DNA of 64,000 bases from Vesta saturnalis (GCA_036346205.1 JARFJB010001945.1:4015001-4079000); one strand, 5' to 3'; numbered from the stretch's first letter, positions 47,962 to 59,632 are shown. Numbers and translations are program-made. The notes: generated by a model not told the origin, from the sequence alone.

Positions 47962-48035
47962 AACTTGATGGCGCAGTTGGTTAGCGCGGTACTCTAGCAA
48001 AGTACAGGTCGTAGGTTCAAATCCTACTCGAGGTA
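47962..48035 (+). tRNA. tRNA-like gene, second copy
   Basis: Same fold and loop as the copy at 47595-47668, with three changes: acceptor position 2 C to A (mismatch), AGTAC in place of AGTGC in the anticodon stem (restores a normal pair), and B box GGTTCAAATCC. A TTTTT terminator follows. About 20 bases upstream are shared with the first copy (TTTACATCGATTGGGGCTTG). Confidence 0.5.
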
Positions 48036-48134
48036 AACTTTTTATTTATGTATTTAATAAAATTAATAATTATTTATTTATCTTTGAACTTATTCGTTCA
48101 TAACAAAAACTTATAATAACATAAACAAAAAGTT

Positions 48135-48177
48135 TACCTCGAGTTGGATTTGAACCTGCGACCTGTACTTTGCTAGA
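48135..48177 (-). pseudogene. 3' half of the tRNA-like gene
   Basis: Starts in the anticodon loop (CTAGCAA) and continues through the variable loop, T arm (one stem mismatch) and acceptor TCGAGGT, followed by TTTTT. The 5' half is missing and replaced by unrelated sequence. Confidence 0.6.
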
Positions 48178-48180
48178 AAT

Positions 48181-49099
48181 TCAAATATTTAGTACATTGA
48201 AATCAGTAATCTATACTGCAATTTATTAGAATAATAAATTATAATAATTATTTACCCAGACATTTAATATAAATTGTTAAGCTTTGACAATTAGCAATAG
48301 TTCAATGATCCTGTACATGGATTCGCCCAAGGATCTACTAAGCGGCCACCGCCTTGAGCGTGCCTACGCCCAGAATACAATACGAAAGTATTAATTTTCA
48401 TTTCCAAAGCTGATAAACAACACCAATTCTGTTTTACTAAAAATTCCGCTAATTACTAAGAGTAATTAAAAATATATTATTCCACCGTAATTAATAACCT
48501 ACTGTAAATAGATAGTTAATTAATAAAAAAATTCTGTAAATATTATTTAATTTCTTTAAAATTCACTTTCATAAAAGTTAGAGGTATTAAAGGTGCATTT
48601 ATGCAATTTAAACTCGTATTCTTTGTAAAACGCTTAAAGCGATCCCTTTAAAAGTATTGATGTTCTGCTGACCGTAAAAGCAGGCAGAGAGACTTATCTT
48701 ATCACCACATGACCTATCCCACTATTATAAACACAGTTACAACTATAATATTTTGATACCGACAGCTGCCCGACAGGTCAGGCTTTTACAATTTTTATTT
48801 TATTTTTAGAATAAATAAAATCTCGTTATACCGTAATATAAGTTAAGATCAGTTCTTTTCTGAGTGTATAAACATCTCGCTAACCGCATTTTTACTTAAA
48901 ACGTAAGGAGAGAAGCGGCTCACGACCTCCGCTCCAATCCGGATACAAAAGGCAACCACCCAGATAATCCTGGACACACGTTCGGAATCCTGAGGCTCGA
49001 AGTTCCGATCATGGGTACTTCCTCCTATTTGTGCTTATTTTACCTGAAGTACTTTGTTATTTTTAATTAAAGTAAGCGAAACCAGCTTAGAAGTTTTTC
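48181..49099. other. No gene recognised
   Basis: Ordinary AT-rich sequence. A GC-richer stretch at 48900-49015 could be part of an LTR for the neighbouring gypsy fragment, but no second copy was seen. Confidence 0.4.
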
Positions 49100-50350
49100 T
49101 AACATTTTTTTTCTTACAAGAATTAGGAACGATTACCTTTTGTCCTTTATACACAAGATCATCCATTACTAGTAATTCTGGTTTATATTTAAAGTAAATT
49201 TTGATGTTTGCAGGAAGATCTTTAATTCTATTAGACCATCGATTAAGTATTTCTCAGTCTTACTAATTCGACTTAAACACTCGTTTTTTCTGTATTAACG
49301 GTTTTATCATCTATAACATTTAAGTGCATAGATGGCTTTTATGTCAATATCTATCTCCTCCTTAAGTAGTTTATGTTTATAAAAACTCTTCAAAGCGTGA
49401 CTGCCATAACCAATTTTTTTCGGTGTATGAGACTAAAGTTGTATTTAGTCAATTGAACTAAAATGTTTGTGGTCTACGTAGACACAAATTGGAAGGTTTC
49501 TTAACAACTTGTAACAACGGTTTATGATCTGTTTCCACAGTGAGTGTTGACTAATAACATATTGTAAATTTGTCTACCCCAAACCAAGTTGTCAAACAAC
49601 GCTTGTTCTCTATTTATTCATACCTAATTTGCACGTCTGTTAGAGCACGTCAGAAATGAGCACTTGGTAATATATTTTCTAGGTAAACTGCTCCCACGCC
49701 ACATTTAAATGCATCCATCTTAGTGTTGTGCTTTTTCACATCAAAAGATGGTAAACCTATACCTTTACTTAGTCATTTTAATTCGCTGTTATCACGCACC
49801 GTTTGCCAACAAAAAAAGTTTTTTTTAGTAGTGATCTTATGGATGCTTTTTTTTATAAAGTTCCCTAGGTACGTTACTAACTCTAAGAATCTTTGAACTT
49901 CCTCTTTCATTTCTGGTTTTGGCATAGTATAAGGCTTAAATTTTTTGAGTTATCCGCTTCTAACCTGTTTTTTTATTTTATGATCCATTCATTGTACTTG
50001 GTCAGCTAAGAAATTACATTTTTCAAAATTGAATCTAAGGTTAAATTTTGAAGACAATTTAAAAATTTGTTCTAAGCGTGTGTTACGTTCACTAACGGTT
50101 GTACTTGGTACTATTATATCATCAATGTATTTATTCGCAATTTCTAACGAACCAAAAATCTCATTCATGCGCTCTTAATAAACTTGTAGGAAACTAGTAA
50201 GGCTATGCGGTAACCTCAAAAATCCAGTTCGCCCGAGGGGTATACGAAATATACATAATGTTCATTACCTTTATCATGTTGTTGAATTTGGGGAAAGCCT
50301 TGTGTTGCATCTCATGTACTAAAATAGATAAATTTTTCGTACGTTGGTAT
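49100..50350 (-). pseudogene. Decayed Ty3/gypsy pol (RT - RNase H)
   Basis: In minus-strand order: HEMQHKAFPKFN; RMNEIFGSLEIANKYIDDI with the RT YIDD box (about 50116-50132); FNLRFNFEKCNFLADQV, the thumb motif; VETDHKPLLQVV of RNase H (about 49509-49545); and ELLVMDDLVYKGQKVIVPNS, the linker before integrase. Frames change repeatedly and stops are common. No integrase or LTRs were identified. It belongs to a gypsy lineage different from the element at 18851-29144, whose corresponding motifs differ clearly. Confidence 0.75.
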
Positions 50351-51172
50351 TCAGGTCCTTTTCATAAATATATTAAGATCTATGTTATGGGCGAAACGTG
50401 TATTACAGCGCAGTCTCGCACATAAAGTGCATGACTCCTACTTTGCTCAGTAGGAAGTCGTAATCCTTAAAAATTGAACTAATCTAAAATTATTAATTGA
50501 ACACTTCTAATTAAACACAGATAAAAAGCTAATTATTTAGCCTCACGGTTTATTTTTCTAACAGTACGATAAACCAAACTATAGCACTCTTAATCGTCGC
50601 GGGTCACACTGGGCTCGTACGCTACTGTTCTACTACACGTTTCTTCCATACGATGGTAACATCGACTGTTCAAGTTAAAAATTGAAAAACTTCCTCTCAA
50701 AAAACACAGCACCACCTCTACTCTCCAATTTTTTTTAATACGTTATTTAAGTGACCGGGATGTTAAAAGGCATTCAAAAATCTTACCGACGAACTGTTTC
50801 TGCTCTTATCAGTCTGCGAAGCCAGCAAAATTGCGCAATCTCACAATATAACTTGACACTATCATAGATTAATTAATTAAAACTTAAAAAGCAGCAATTG
50901 CCACGGATAAATGAAATAAATGAATGAAATTTTAGTAATTTATTCAAACGCCATTTCACATGACGGACTAGAAAATTTTAAGGAAACTGATGCCGATAAA
51001 GTGCATCACAGGAACTCTTCGATAACAAAATAATAAGATGCGCTATACAACGCGATTCCACGACAAAACGTCCCTGTGGCTGTCTGCGTTCTGAACAGCG
51101 AACATCAAGGAATCGCTTAACCGCTTTCAAAAAAGAACAAATCGACCTTCCTCTACCAGCATCGTTATCACG
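50351..51172. other. No gene recognised
   Basis: The part from about 50980 on is GC-richer and runs directly into the LINE ORF1 start, so it may be that element's 5' UTR. Confidence 0.4.
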
Positions 51173-52460
51173 ATGCCGGGTAGAGAGCATCAACCAAAGC
51201 GCCGCTACCCACCACCGACAGATGACGATTCCCCCTGGTTAGAACCGACAACCAGCAACGCGTCGGCCTCGCAAGGAATCCCTGCGTCGACCTACACGCC
51301 CCGGGATTCCAACATCACAAGAAAACGAAGAAAGGATAAGAAAAAGGAAGACAAAACATCAGAAGTTACACCGGCTACCGCTCCCGCTGTAACCGTCCTG
51401 CTACCTCAAGCCGACGCAGCAGACGACTCACCATCGCCCGACGAGGAATTCCCTCTACAGAAGAAGAAGCCAAAGAAGACAACGAGGGACCGCCCGACCA
51501 CAACTCCACCGACCTACAACGCCTTCCAGGTCCTTGCAGACACCACGGATCGCCCGGAAGCGATGGAAACCGCCGTTACCAGAGAGAAGGTGCCGCCGGT
51601 AATCCCTCGCGAGAAGGAGAACAGGGTCTCCTTCTCTCGCGAACTTGACCGACGAGGGGTTGCCTTTACCCGCGCGAAGGCAATGGCCGAGGGATACAGG
51701 ATACAGCCTGCCACAGCCAATAACCGTGACAGGCTGATGCGGTATATGGATAGGTATGGTACGAATGAACGTACGTTCAAGGTGGTTATGCGGGGTTTGC
51801 CTGTAGAAATCTCCAAGAACGATGTTACTTGAGCGCGATATTAATACCACTTCTTGTTGCAGGATGAATAATCAAGGAGAACCGATCCCGCTTCTGCTGA
51901 TGACGCTCCCAATAGAATAGGACCTTAGGAAGGCCCGCCTGGTGGAGCACGTTGTTCGAGTGCGTATGTCCATCGAATACTTAAGGCGGAAATCAGGCAT
52001 CGGGCAGTGTCACCGGTGCCAGGGATTCTGTCACGCACAGCGCTGTTGTAGAGCGGCGGCGCACTGTGTTAAGTGCACAGGGAGTCACCACTCCAGCGAT
52101 TGCACTAAAACCGGTACCGACCGGGCTAAGTGTGTCATCTGTGGTGGTGATCATCCGGCCAACTTCCGGGGATGTCCGAAGTTCCCACATCTCCCGCAGC
52201 TCCAGCGGAAGAAGACCGACGCACCACGACAACAGAAGAGGACACCTCCAAGAGCAGCACCCTCTCAACGCCAACCCGGCGTTAGTTACGGCAACGGGAC
52301 AGTAAGCAGAGTATCGAAGGCGGTTAGAGCCGCAGACGTGAGAATGCCCGATCCTCCTGATCGACGCCATTATAGGTCTCGGAGGCCTAGATATGGCGAA
52401 GGCCTTACCTGTCATTCGCAAGGTGGCAGCGGCCCTAGCGAAGGTTCAAACTGCGACTGA
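51173..52460 (+). pseudogene. Jockey-type LINE ORF1 (Gag-like, zinc knuckles)
   Basis: Starts MPGREHQPKRRYPPPTDDD. A Pro/Lys/Ser-rich N-terminal part (about 1-150) is followed by FKVVMRGLPVEISKNDV, the RNA-binding domain, and a stop. After a broken stretch (51833-51940) the frame resumes with RMSIEYLRRKSGIGQCHRCQ and three zinc knuckles: CHRCQGFCHAQRCC, CVKCTGSHHSSDC and CVICGGDHPANFRGC. That layout is typical of Jockey-clade ORF1, whose product binds LINE RNA. GC content is clearly higher than in the neighbourhood. No ORF2 follows; instead there is about 450 bp of non-coding tail. Confidence 0.85.
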
Positions 52461-52908
52461 CCTGTGGGGAGTGATCCTCACGCACGGTCAGGAGGTGTCT
52501 TCCCTTTTTGGGTAAACACTTTCTGGAACGGCGACGGAAGGAAGGGATGCCTCGGATAAGTATCAGTATCGATTTTATTCACCCATATCTGTCCTAAACC
52601 TATTTCCTACTTGTTTTACACCGCATCACGTTATAGACATCCCACCCTATTACTGCACAATAATAGCTATGCTATAGTGGTGCAGGCTATATGAAGACCA
52701 AACTTATACGTTTTTTCATTCATTTCAGATATCCGAGGCAGCAGCATCAACATCTAGCACCGAGCGCCAACAGTACAGCAGAACACAACATACAGGTTCA
52801 ACCGCACCAACATCAGGATAATTTTACACATCACCTACACAAACACCACATCACCAACACTAATTTGTTTAATTAATAAAATGTAATTAACGTAAAACAA
52901 AAAAAAAT
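52461..52908 (+). other. 3' tail of the ORF1-only LINE derivative
   Basis: Non-coding tail ending AATAAAATGTAATTAACGTA, then AAAAC and a run of nine A. A pyrimidine-rich stretch with CAG (52729) precedes ATATCCGAGGCAG. A related tail follows the ORF1 remnant on the minus strand at 57340-57530. Confidence 0.45.
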
Positions 52909-53014
52909 TGTTTTCCAGCATACACACCACAATTACACATAAACTAATAACAAAACTAATATAAAGCAAAGGGCTGAAGAGGAGCATATCCTGAGCAGCT
53001 CACCCGAGTCGCGC

Positions 53015-54036
53015 CGACAAAATGTCGCCGCACAAAAACGTCACTTTCTAAAATGTCGCCATCAAAATGTCGCCGAAGTAAAAGGTCGCCCCGCAAAGAG
53101 TTGCCGTAGGGGCCGAAACACATTGACAAAAATAAGAGATTCAAAATTTCAACAAAAGTTTATTGTATTTGTAAAGGTCCATTAGTTTAGATTAGATAAA
53201 CAAAACTATAGCTCTTTTGAAATTTTTTTTGTGGAATAAAATTGTCATTATCTTTAAACTCTTGTAACAGTATAAAATACTTATCTTTTTTGGGATTTTT
53301 TAATGGTGTACTTTAAATTATACAATCTAAACGTTTCGATAACACTTACAGTTATCTTCGTCAGTAGTAATATTTCTTAAAAATTGTTAAAGATGTAGTA
53401 AACAATTTTGTCAAATTTGAAAAATTCAAACATAAACATAAGCCTGCTATTAATATAACAGTTTGAGAAACGTATAAGCCAACTATAAAATTGTAGTAAA
53501 GAATAACTAGGTCATTAAAATTAAATATTGTTAAACTGCCTCAAAGATGACAAACCAGAACACTCTCTACGACGAAAGCTAACGATGAAATTTGCCAGCC
53601 AAAAAACACATTTAACAAAATTTAATCGAGTTATGATGTAAGTGTAAAGTTGTGAAAAACTTCAATTTTAAAATGATAGAAGCATTCACAAATCCAAACA
53701 TTACATCAAAAAATAACCCAGTTAAATCTAACAAAGAGATATCTTTATCAATAATTGGAAGTGTTATTAACAATGAACAGTAATTAAATAATCTTTAAAC
53801 ACTTGTAACAGTAATTAAGTAATTTTTAAATGTTACTTTAAGTTTTTTTTTTCTGTGCCTTGGCCATTACGGCGACATTTTTGCTCCGCGATCCTTAAGT
53901 TCGGCGACTTTTTTGGTGACGGCATTTTAGGAAGTGACGTTTTCGTGGGGCGACGTTTGTAACCGCGACGTTTTGTCGCGATGGCTTTTTGAGGGCGACT
54001 TTATGGCGGCGACATTTTAGCAGCGACGTTTTGTCG
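53015..54036. mobile_element. Non-autonomous element with terminal arrays of CAAAATGTCGCC units
   Basis: Inverted ends CGACAAAATGTCGC and the complement of CGACAAAACGTCGC. From each end inward, the unit (C)AAAATGTCGCC(G) recurs every 14-20 bp, about six times on the left (53015-53120) and about ten times on the right (53858-54036, complementary strand). The 740-bp middle is AT-rich, has no coding sequence, and holds the hairpin motif at 53333-53365. I do not recognise the family. Confidence 0.7.
53333..53365 (-). other. Hammerhead-core-like hairpin motif (site C)
   Basis: Minus strand: CTGACGA, one A, GATAAC, loop TGTAAGT, GTTATC, GAAACG. Nearly identical to site B at 36382-36414, although the surrounding sequence differs. 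Confidence 0.45.
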
Positions 54037-54532
54037 TGATACCGTACAACGTCTTGGAATGATTTCTGTAATTAAATTAACAAATAAATGGAAACATATT
54101 TTCTCACATACCTCACCGTAAAATAAAACAAACCATCAATGAACAAATAAAATACCACAACAAAATTATTAAATAATTTATTTCCTCAGTTTCACACTTA
54201 AAACGAGATTTAAATTATATCACACTCTGACGTTTGCTTGGACTATCTATTATGGAAAATGGAATTTTCCTAAAAGGATGAACTTTTGGTTCTACTTTAT
54301 CCTTGCGGTATGAATTCTCTAGGCACCGATTCGTATCGATAATGTTTTAATGTCAAAATTTTCTCTTAAGAACTAACAAGGGTGTACTACTTACGTTGGC
54401 TGTATATGAAATATCTGCCTGTTTGTTTTTACGATTGACCTGTAATTCGTATTGGACCTGGTATATAAAAACAAAGTTTCGTATTTGTATTCCTTGTGTG
54501 ACTAAAAACGGAATACACTCACAAGAATGATA

Positions 54533-55574
54533 CGAGGGCACTAATTACATTTTGAGTCTTGCAGCCACTGATTACAGTGAAGCGCCATTTTACGTTTCCA
54601 TAGAAACGTCTGACATTGTTGACAATAACATACTTCAAACTTTTTGGCAATAGCGTTATTTGTGTTGTTTACGGTTACTTGAAGATTGCGTGTCAGCAAA
54701 GAAATGGAATTAAGTTGTGAAAATTTTCGTGCGATGATTTATTACGATTTTCGGCGTGGATTATCAAGAGAAGAGTGCATCGATCAACTTACTTCCACAT
54801 GTGGCAATGAAGCTCCATCCTTTGACACTGTGAAACGCTGGTATAACGATTTTAATCGTGGCCACCTTTCGCTCACTGACAAAATTCGCGAAGGTCGTCC
54901 AAAATCAGTTGTTATTCAAGAAAACATTGATGCTGTGCAAAAACTAATAATGCAAGATCGCCGGAACGTAAACATCAGTCAACTGTGTGGGTGTTTCAAG
55001 ATTAACCAAATCCTACAAAAGGTGTTCGCGTTCGAAGCACGTCGAAACAAATGGTCGTCTGTTTTTTCGTAAAAACTGATCATGTGGCAACTGTTCTTAT
55101 AGAGGAACGTAGAACGATCAATTCTGAATGGTACACAATTATTTGTTTGCCGGAAGTCTTCGGTGAAGTGCGAAAACAAACAAGCGCCTTCGGATCGTTC
55201 TTCATCACGACAATGCGAGCCCTCACACATCTCGTCTAACAACCGATTATTTGAACACTCAAAGAATCGAATTTATGGGTCATCCGCCGTACAGTCCTGA
55301 TTTGACACCCAATGACTTCTTCTTGTTCCCAAATATCAAGAAAACATTGCGCGGTCAACGATTTTCGTCGGCGGAAGAACCCGTTGATGAGTTCAAAAAC
55401 CATGTTAGCGAGGTGTCTCAAGACGATTAGAAAAAACGCTATGACAAATGGTTCGAACGAATGCAAAAGTGTATTGATCATAAAGCAGAATATTTCAAAA
55501 ATCAATAAAGCAATTTTCAATCACAAATTACTGTTTTTTCATTGTTAGGCTCAAAATATAAATAGTGACCCTCG
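54533..55574. mobile_element. mariner (DD34D) with internal deletion, 1.04 kb
   Basis: Ends CGAGGGCACTAATTACATTT and the complement of CGAGGGTCACTATTTATATT form roughly 28-bp terminal repeats, as usual for mariners. The transposase between them lacks its central part. Confidence 0.8.
54704..55508 (+). pseudogene. mariner transposase (DD34D), broken
   Basis: Starts MELSCENFRAMIYYDFRRGL with the first helix-turn-helix, then EAPSFDTVKRWYNDFNRGHL and GRPKSVV, the hinge motif. The second helix-turn-helix begins (NVNISQLCGCFKI), and then the frame and about 60 residues, including the first catalytic Asp, are lost. The end is recognisable in shifted frames: ATVLIEERRTINSEWYT, LHHDNASPHTS (second Asp), and YSPDLTPNDFFLFP (third Asp, 34 residues between). 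Stop at 55506-55508. It belongs to the Mos1/cecropia branch of mariners and cannot be active. Confidence 0.88.
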
Positions 55575-56296
55575 TTTTTGTCATTTCCACTGTCTATAAT
55601 CTAAAGGTAATAGTTTGTTTATTTTTATTTCCCAAATCGTGAACCGTGATAGCCCCCGAAACTCCTTTTATAGGCTTATCAATGATACCTACATAAAGAA
55701 AATCATCAGCACCACAGTCGTCATTAACTATATGAATGATTTTTTCACGCTATAGCAAAATTATTGCTATTACCACATATGTCTCATTTTTACTTTCCAA
55801 CCTACATATACAGACATAGGTATAGAAGATTATGCAATCGAATTTTTTTTACTACCGCTAAATCGACTTATTACATCATTTTACAACGTTTGACAAAGTT
55901 TCGTCAAGTACGTCCAAGATGTCTGCAGGTGTGTATGTGCGCGGTGCGCGTGCATGTACGCGTGTGTGTGTGGGTGTGGAAGTATGTATATCCATGATAA
56001 CTCCAGAACGAAAACACCTACATACTTATACTTTTGTATTTAAGCTTGTTTTCATTTCTCCTGGAGCTGTTTAGATTTTGGGAGAAATTCAGCGACGGAG
56101 AGGGGTATTTATTAGGAGCTGTTTTTGATTTTTACAAATATTTCTAAAACAGCTGTACATTTCAAAAATACGAAATTCCAACATATAGACCATAACCATA
56201 AACAGGTTGCGGCATTAGTGCGTCGAAGTACGATATATGCGTTATAAAAGGAGATATCAAAAAAAGTTATTTACAAAAATTATTTTCATATTTACA

Positions 56297-56560
56297 GGGT
56301 GTTACATATTACCAGGGTGAACCAAACATACTATTTTTTAAATGGGACACCCTATATGTTATTTTAAATTTAGATTAAGCTCATCCCCCCCATACTTCCA
56401 ATATAGGGTTTCATTACGTTATACAGGGTATTTCAAAGGTTATGGTCAATTGTACACGAAAATCATTCTCATTTCAACGTCCTGTATACCCTAGACAGAA
56501 CAACATAACAATAATTTTCTCCAGGCATAACTTTTTGACATTGGTATAGTGTTACAAGAA
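56297..56560. repeat. Cluster of mariner-type end motifs
   Basis: ACAGGGTGTTACA, ACCAGGGTGAACC, GGGACACCCTATA, TACAGGGTATTTC and TCCTGTATACCC lie within 230 bp. These look like debris of several element ends. Confidence 0.45.
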
Positions 56561-56887
56561 AATGCTATTTCTTTATTATTGCACCAATTGAATATAGAGC
56601 GAGCCAAAACTCGAACAAAAGATTTTGTCAATTTTTTCAATTGAATCGCCTTGTATTTTATTTTAAAAAGTGAAAATACACTTTATGTTCTTTCATTTTT
56701 ATTAAGCACTCCCTATAGCTAAAATCGTTAATTTCTGAGATATTTTCAATCTCATAACAGAAAGATTTTTTTTTTAAATGTCTATTGTAACAAGTTAGCC
56801 GTGAATAAATAAAAGTGTCACAAATTATTATAAAAAATTCAAAAAACATCGGTTATTAAGACAAAATTATTATAAAATTAATTAATT

Positions 56888-57250
56888 TCATAATAAATGT
56901 TCAAAACGTCCACCAAAAACATCAATACAGCATTGCAGTCGATCTTCAAATTCTCGACTTAACATTTCTGCATTAATACTCAGGGATGCTACTCGTATTC
57001 TATTCTTCATATAAACTTGATTGGTTGGAGGTTTTTGATACACACGGTTTTTCACATAACCCCACTTGAAAAATTCAATTGCACTTAACTCTGGTGAACG
57101 AGCTGGCCATGCAATGAGTCTTCCTCTTCCCACCCATCTTCCAGGAAAATGGGTATTAAGATGATTATGAATTAATCTATTGTGATGTTCCGGAGGTCCA
57201 TCGTGTAACAACCACATTCTTTGACGAATGTTAAGAGGAACGTTTGCCAA
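56888..57250 (-). pseudogene. DD41-type mariner transposase C-terminal half
   Basis: Open for 120 codons. NVPLNIRQRMWLLHDGPPEH holds the second Asp. FPGRWVGRGRLIAWPARSPE and LSAIEFFKWGYVKNRVY follow; the third catalytic position, 41 residues after the second, is Glu (GAA) here instead of Asp. The C-terminus CIDVFGGRFEHLL with a stop is complete. The N-terminal half and first Asp are absent: upstream sequence (57251-57340) does not continue the protein. Confidence 0.75.
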
Positions 57251-57339
57251 CAGTAATGGTAAATGATTTTTGTAATGTAATGCTTATTTGTACCTGCATG
57301 CGTTTCTCTCCTTTTTTGTTATAAATATAAATGAAATAT

Positions 57340-58330
57340 AACAAGTGTAATGATGGGTTGATGGGTGTTGATATTCTATGATGCCCGTTGACACCATTGT
57401 TGTGAATGTTTGTTCCTGTGGCCGTGAATGATTAATGCTGTGGGCAGATGTTGGTTGTGTGGATGTGTCCTGTGGTCGGGTGTCGCGATGATGTAGCTAT
57501 TGATTCCCGAGTAGATCTGTGAGAGAAAGGAACAAGTATTAGTTAGACGCAGCATAAGTCTTACTGTAGTAACTAGGTTACAATAGTACGGTTGTCGGAT
57601 TAGTACTCCTAAGCGTGAAGAGCTGTTGGAGAAACGGTAATGTTACACGGAACATAAAAATTCGATACGTATACTTAATAATGGCCACCAATCTTCGCTT
57701 CGCACCTTTGTATGATTACCCGAAAAGGACAACCATCCCTTAACCGTGGGTTTTCGCTTGAGCCAGTGCCGCTACCACCTTTTGGGCCTTCTCCATATTG
57801 ATTCATCCGAGAAGGACTAATATAGAGTCGAACCCTAAGGCGAGTTGAGCAGGTCGGGTAACAGCGGCGGACCCTCTTCTGTCGCTGTGGTTATTCCGTC
57901 TTATTCCTTTGTGGAGGTCTAAGTAACTTCGGGAACTCCCTGTAGCTAGCGAGGTAGCCCCCACAACAGTTAACGTGTTCTGTCCGGTCTGTTCGGGGTT
58001 GAGTAGATTGACTAGAGTGGTAATCTCCGCACTTTACAAAGCGTGCTGCCGCCCTGCATCAGTGCTGTGCGTGACGGAAACCCTAGCACCAGTGATACTG
58101 CCCCATGCCGCATTTCCGCCGCAAGTCTTCTACGGTGACGCGGAGACGGGCGACGTACTGCATCTCTCGGATCTTCTTCTAGTCCTCTTCGCTCGGTGCG
58201 TGCACCAGCGCTGCTTTAACCTGAAACAAGAGAACACATTAATGAAGTGCCAGCTCTGAGTTGACCTCAGCCTCGGAAAGCTCTACGGGCAGGTCACGTA
58301 TCACTACCTTAGCTATGTGCTCGCTCCTTG
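57340..58330 (-). pseudogene. LINE ORF1 remnant with zinc-knuckle region and 3' tail
   Basis: On the minus strand 57960-58140 reads EDLRRKCGMGQYHWC, GFRHAQH, CRAAARFVKCGDYHSS and CCGGYLASYRE, a decayed version of the zinc-knuckle segment at 51980-52180. GC content is raised as in that copy. Downstream (57340-57650) a non-coding tail with a CTCACAG pyrimidine-rich stretch resembles 52690-52760. No ORF2 motif was found. Confidence 0.6.
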
Positions 58331-59600
58331 CCTGCTAAGTTTTGATATTCACGAATACAGCGTTTAACCAATATTTAAATCCATTTGCAAGTTCTTTTTT
58401 TATGGAATGATTAGCATAAAGTAATAATCTGATTGTTTAATTATAAATTAAACTTTAATTTTTACTTAAATCTTTTAAAAGCATAGAAAGTGCTCAATTA
58501 TTGTAAACATATCCTAATTTCAAAATTTCATTCTATCTGTTTTCCTCATTTATATAACTTACACAATAACCTCGTTTATTGTATTAGGTGTACACATAAA
58601 ATGATCTTAAATTTATTATTGGTCTCTAAGAATAGAGATGTCATGCAATACGTATTAAAGACAAAATACTATGCATCATAGTTTTTACTCATAGGTATAA
58701 TCTTTATACATTTATTATAAGAATTATATGTTGGAAAGAATGAAATTTAAAAACATTTTGACAAACATAGGTTTTTGCTTTCATTTAAGGTACGGTAGTT
58801 ACAGTGGCCTTTAAATTGTGACAGTGGGTGAAACTTTCCTTTTACAAAAATATTGTTAGATCTACTGTTCAAGTTAAACACAAACATTTGAGTCAGTCGA
58901 CCCGAAAAACTTTTCCACCTTACATAACGAAATTTTTGTGTCGTGTAAATTATTTCAAAACTGAAAAATTACATATGAAAACACTTTTATAGATAAAATA
59001 AATTTAAATTATAAAATATAGTAACTGTAATGTGAGTGTCATTGAAATTTCTTAAATACAAATGTTCTTTAAATATCTGGCGTGGAACAAAATACGAGCT
59101 TCCAACCTACAATGTGGAAATTAAAAGAAATGAAATGATTTTAATTATAATTTTTTCAGGATAATTATACATTCCCTTGTTTATACGTTCATAACGAAAA
59201 TAGGCAACATCGTAAAAACTAAAACAATAATCTATGTCAGATGGAGGTTTAAAACTTCACACGTCAGATAGACATTAATAGATACATGGACGATAACCTT
59301 AACAAAATTCCAAAGCCGCCAGCTTCTATAAAATACCTATAATACAATTTAAGCATTTTCAATCTTATTTAATTTATTTCTAAACTTAGTTTACTTTATA
59401 TTAAGAAACTTTACAGAGAAAATAAAATTTTCTTTAAAAAATATGTCTACACATTTTCTTATAAAATTACTCGTTATTCAGATATTGAAAAAATTCGAGC
59501 CAACACTTAAATTCTGTAATTGTTGTAACTTTGACCATTCGACATATTAAATAACACTCTTAGTGAAAAATGGTGCAAATATTTATTTATTTAATCGCAA
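58331..59600. other. No gene recognised
   Basis: AT-rich interior of the TIR-A element. No motif was found on either strand. Confidence 0.5.
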
Positions 59601-59632
59601 GCTTTCAGAGAGATACTCTGTCCTTCGTCAGT
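59601..59632 (-). other. Hammerhead-core-like hairpin motif (site D), degenerate
   Basis: Minus strand: CTGACGA, A, GGACAGAG, TATCT, CTCTGAAAGC. The stem is less regular than at the other sites. It is followed by GCTTGCGATTAAATAAATA. Confidence 0.35.

Larger units (their letters stand above)
47550..48180. repeat. Cluster of tRNA-bearing palindromic repeats
   Basis: Contains two complete tRNA-like genes in opposite orientations (47595-47668 minus, 47962-48035 plus) and a 3' half (about 48135-48177, minus). They are embedded in inverted arms: ATTATTAATTTTATTAAATA.. around 47565 and 47894 and, inverted, 48050; outer arms TTATGAACGAATAAG at 47843 and, inverted, 48092. The arms also occur, without a tRNA, at 34775-34913 and about 9896-10025. 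Confidence 0.8.

Noticed and set aside
47595..48035. Standard tRNA-Ala genes
   Set aside because: The AGC anticodon fits, but the acceptor lacks G3-U70 and starts with an A-T pair, and the copies sit in dispersed palindromic repeats, so I list them as tRNA-like.
51455..52421. Minus-strand frames of 100-142 codons over the LINE ORF1
   Set aside because: Shadows in GC-rich coding sequence; the plus strand has the zinc knuckles.
53000..54050. CRISPR-like array, because of regularly spaced short repeats
   Set aside because: Spacing is 14-20 bp with no unique spacers of constant length, the repeats are inverted at the two ends, and the genome is eukaryotic.
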